DNA from: an uncultured Actinomycetes bacterium
Lineage (GTDB): Bacteria; Actinomycetota; Actinomycetes; Nanopelagicales; Nanopelagicaceae
DNA: 8,874 nt
NCBI GenBank assembly: GCA_903898855.1
Contig: CAIUHB010000072.1
Span: 1 to 8,874 of the forward strand
Direction of reading: 5' to 3'
Position 1 is the first letter of the stretch, and each line of letters opens with the position of its first letter. Of this stretch, positions 8,513 through 8,874 are shown in pieces. Below the pieces are notes generated by a model. That model was not told the DNA's origin. It saw only the letters and a list, made by a program, of their open reading frames with translations, and made no database searches. Position numbers and translations under genes: made by a program.

Positions 8513-8874
8513 ATGGCAATTTTCATTAACGAAAATACAAAGCTGATTGTTCAAGGTATGACTGGTTCTGAAGGAACCAAGCACACCCGCCGCATGATCG
8601 CGTCAGGCACCAAAGTTGTCGGTGGCGTTACACCAGGCAAGGGCGGACAGAGCGTTGATATCGACGGAAATATTCTTCCGGTCTTTAACACCGTTGCTGA
8701 AGCAGTTGCCGCAACCGGTGCAAATGCATCCGTGGTATTTGTTCCACCAAAGTTTGCTAAGGCCGCTGTGATAGATGCGATTGATGCAAAGATTCCATTA
8801 GTCGTAGTCATCACTGAAGGAATTCCAGTTCATGATTCGGCAGCGTTCTACGCTTACGCCGAGAGCAAGGGAAC
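8513..8874 (+). CDS. sucD: Succinyl-CoA synthetase, alpha subunit, 5' part
   Basis: CoA-binding, histidine-phosphorylated partner of SucC. An open frame from the ATG at 8513 runs 120 codons plus two bases off the right window edge. It begins [29 protein letters not shown] (14-24) is the Rossmann CoA-binding loop, [11 protein letters not shown] (35-45) the next conserved loop, FVPPKF (76-81) a strand end, and ITEGIP (100-105) a family signature. The catalytic histidine and the grasp on the beta subunit lie in the missing part (family length about 290-300). The zero-base gap after the sucC stop codon and the absence of a strong Shine-Dalgarno (only a weak GGCGG at 8500-8504) point to translational coupling, fitting the 1:1 subunit ratio. 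Confidence 0.96.
   Translation, partial: MAIFINENTKLIVQGMTGSEGTKHTRRMIASGTKVVGGVTPGKGGQSVDIDGNILPVFNTVAEAVAATGANASVVFVPPKFAKAAVIDAIDAKIPLVVVITEGIPVHDSAAFYAYAESKG

Noticed and set aside
8080..8526. Long minus-strand open frame (148 codons) opposite the 3' part of sucC.
   Set aside because: It is antisense to a strongly conserved gene, has no recognisable domain or upstream signals, and its codon pattern mirrors sucC.

Overview
The window looks like a compact piece of core chromosome from an actinobacterium with roughly balanced base composition (a few lines counted by eye gave about half G+C). The lineage call rests on three things: guaB next to a guaB3-type paralogue and guaA; an exported cyclophilin with the CHR...LQCGDP active-site wording that I recall from actinobacterial homologues; and a UvrD/PcrA helicase just upstream of sucC-sucD, the order I recall from Mycobacterium and Streptomyces. 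Moderate GC, intergenic gaps of 0 to 54 bp and overlapping genes suggest a streamlined, free-living lineage such as the freshwater acI group (Nanopelagicales). That last step is inference, not proof.

Left part (1-4271, plus strand): the 3' part of guaB (IMP dehydrogenase, cut by the window edge), guaB3 (IMP dehydrogenase-related protein), guaA (GMP synthase) and a secreted peptidyl-prolyl isomerase. Junctions are +2 bp, a short overlap, and either a 2-bp gap or a 10-bp overlap depending on the last start. This looks like one transcription unit for the IMP to XMP to GMP branch of purine synthesis with a cyclophilin appended. The GuaB has no Bateman (CBS) regulatory module: the chain passes directly from the first barrel segment to the GAAVGVG strand. 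The neighbouring GuaB3 has His where IMP dehydrogenases carry the catalytic Cys.

Middle (4275-5000, minus strand): a PIG-L/LmbE-family zinc deacetylase of unknown substrate. It converges on the cyclophilin gene with a 3-bp gap and diverges from the helicase gene across 41 bp.

Right part (5042-8874, plus strand): a full-length PcrA/UvrD helicase with all superfamily 1 motifs and a C-terminal Tudor-like domain, then sucC and the first 120 codons of sucD, the two subunits of succinyl-CoA synthetase (TCA cycle). The helicase has no Shine-Dalgarno but has a TANNNT -10-like box placed for leaderless transcription. The sucC gap holds a TATGAT box and a GGGGA ribosome site ahead of a GTG start.

There are no RNA genes, mobile elements, CRISPR arrays, phage genes or gene-free stretches over 60 bp. 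I found no undescribed multi-gene system. The points most worth following are the CBS-less GuaB and its pairing with a Cys-less GuaB3.
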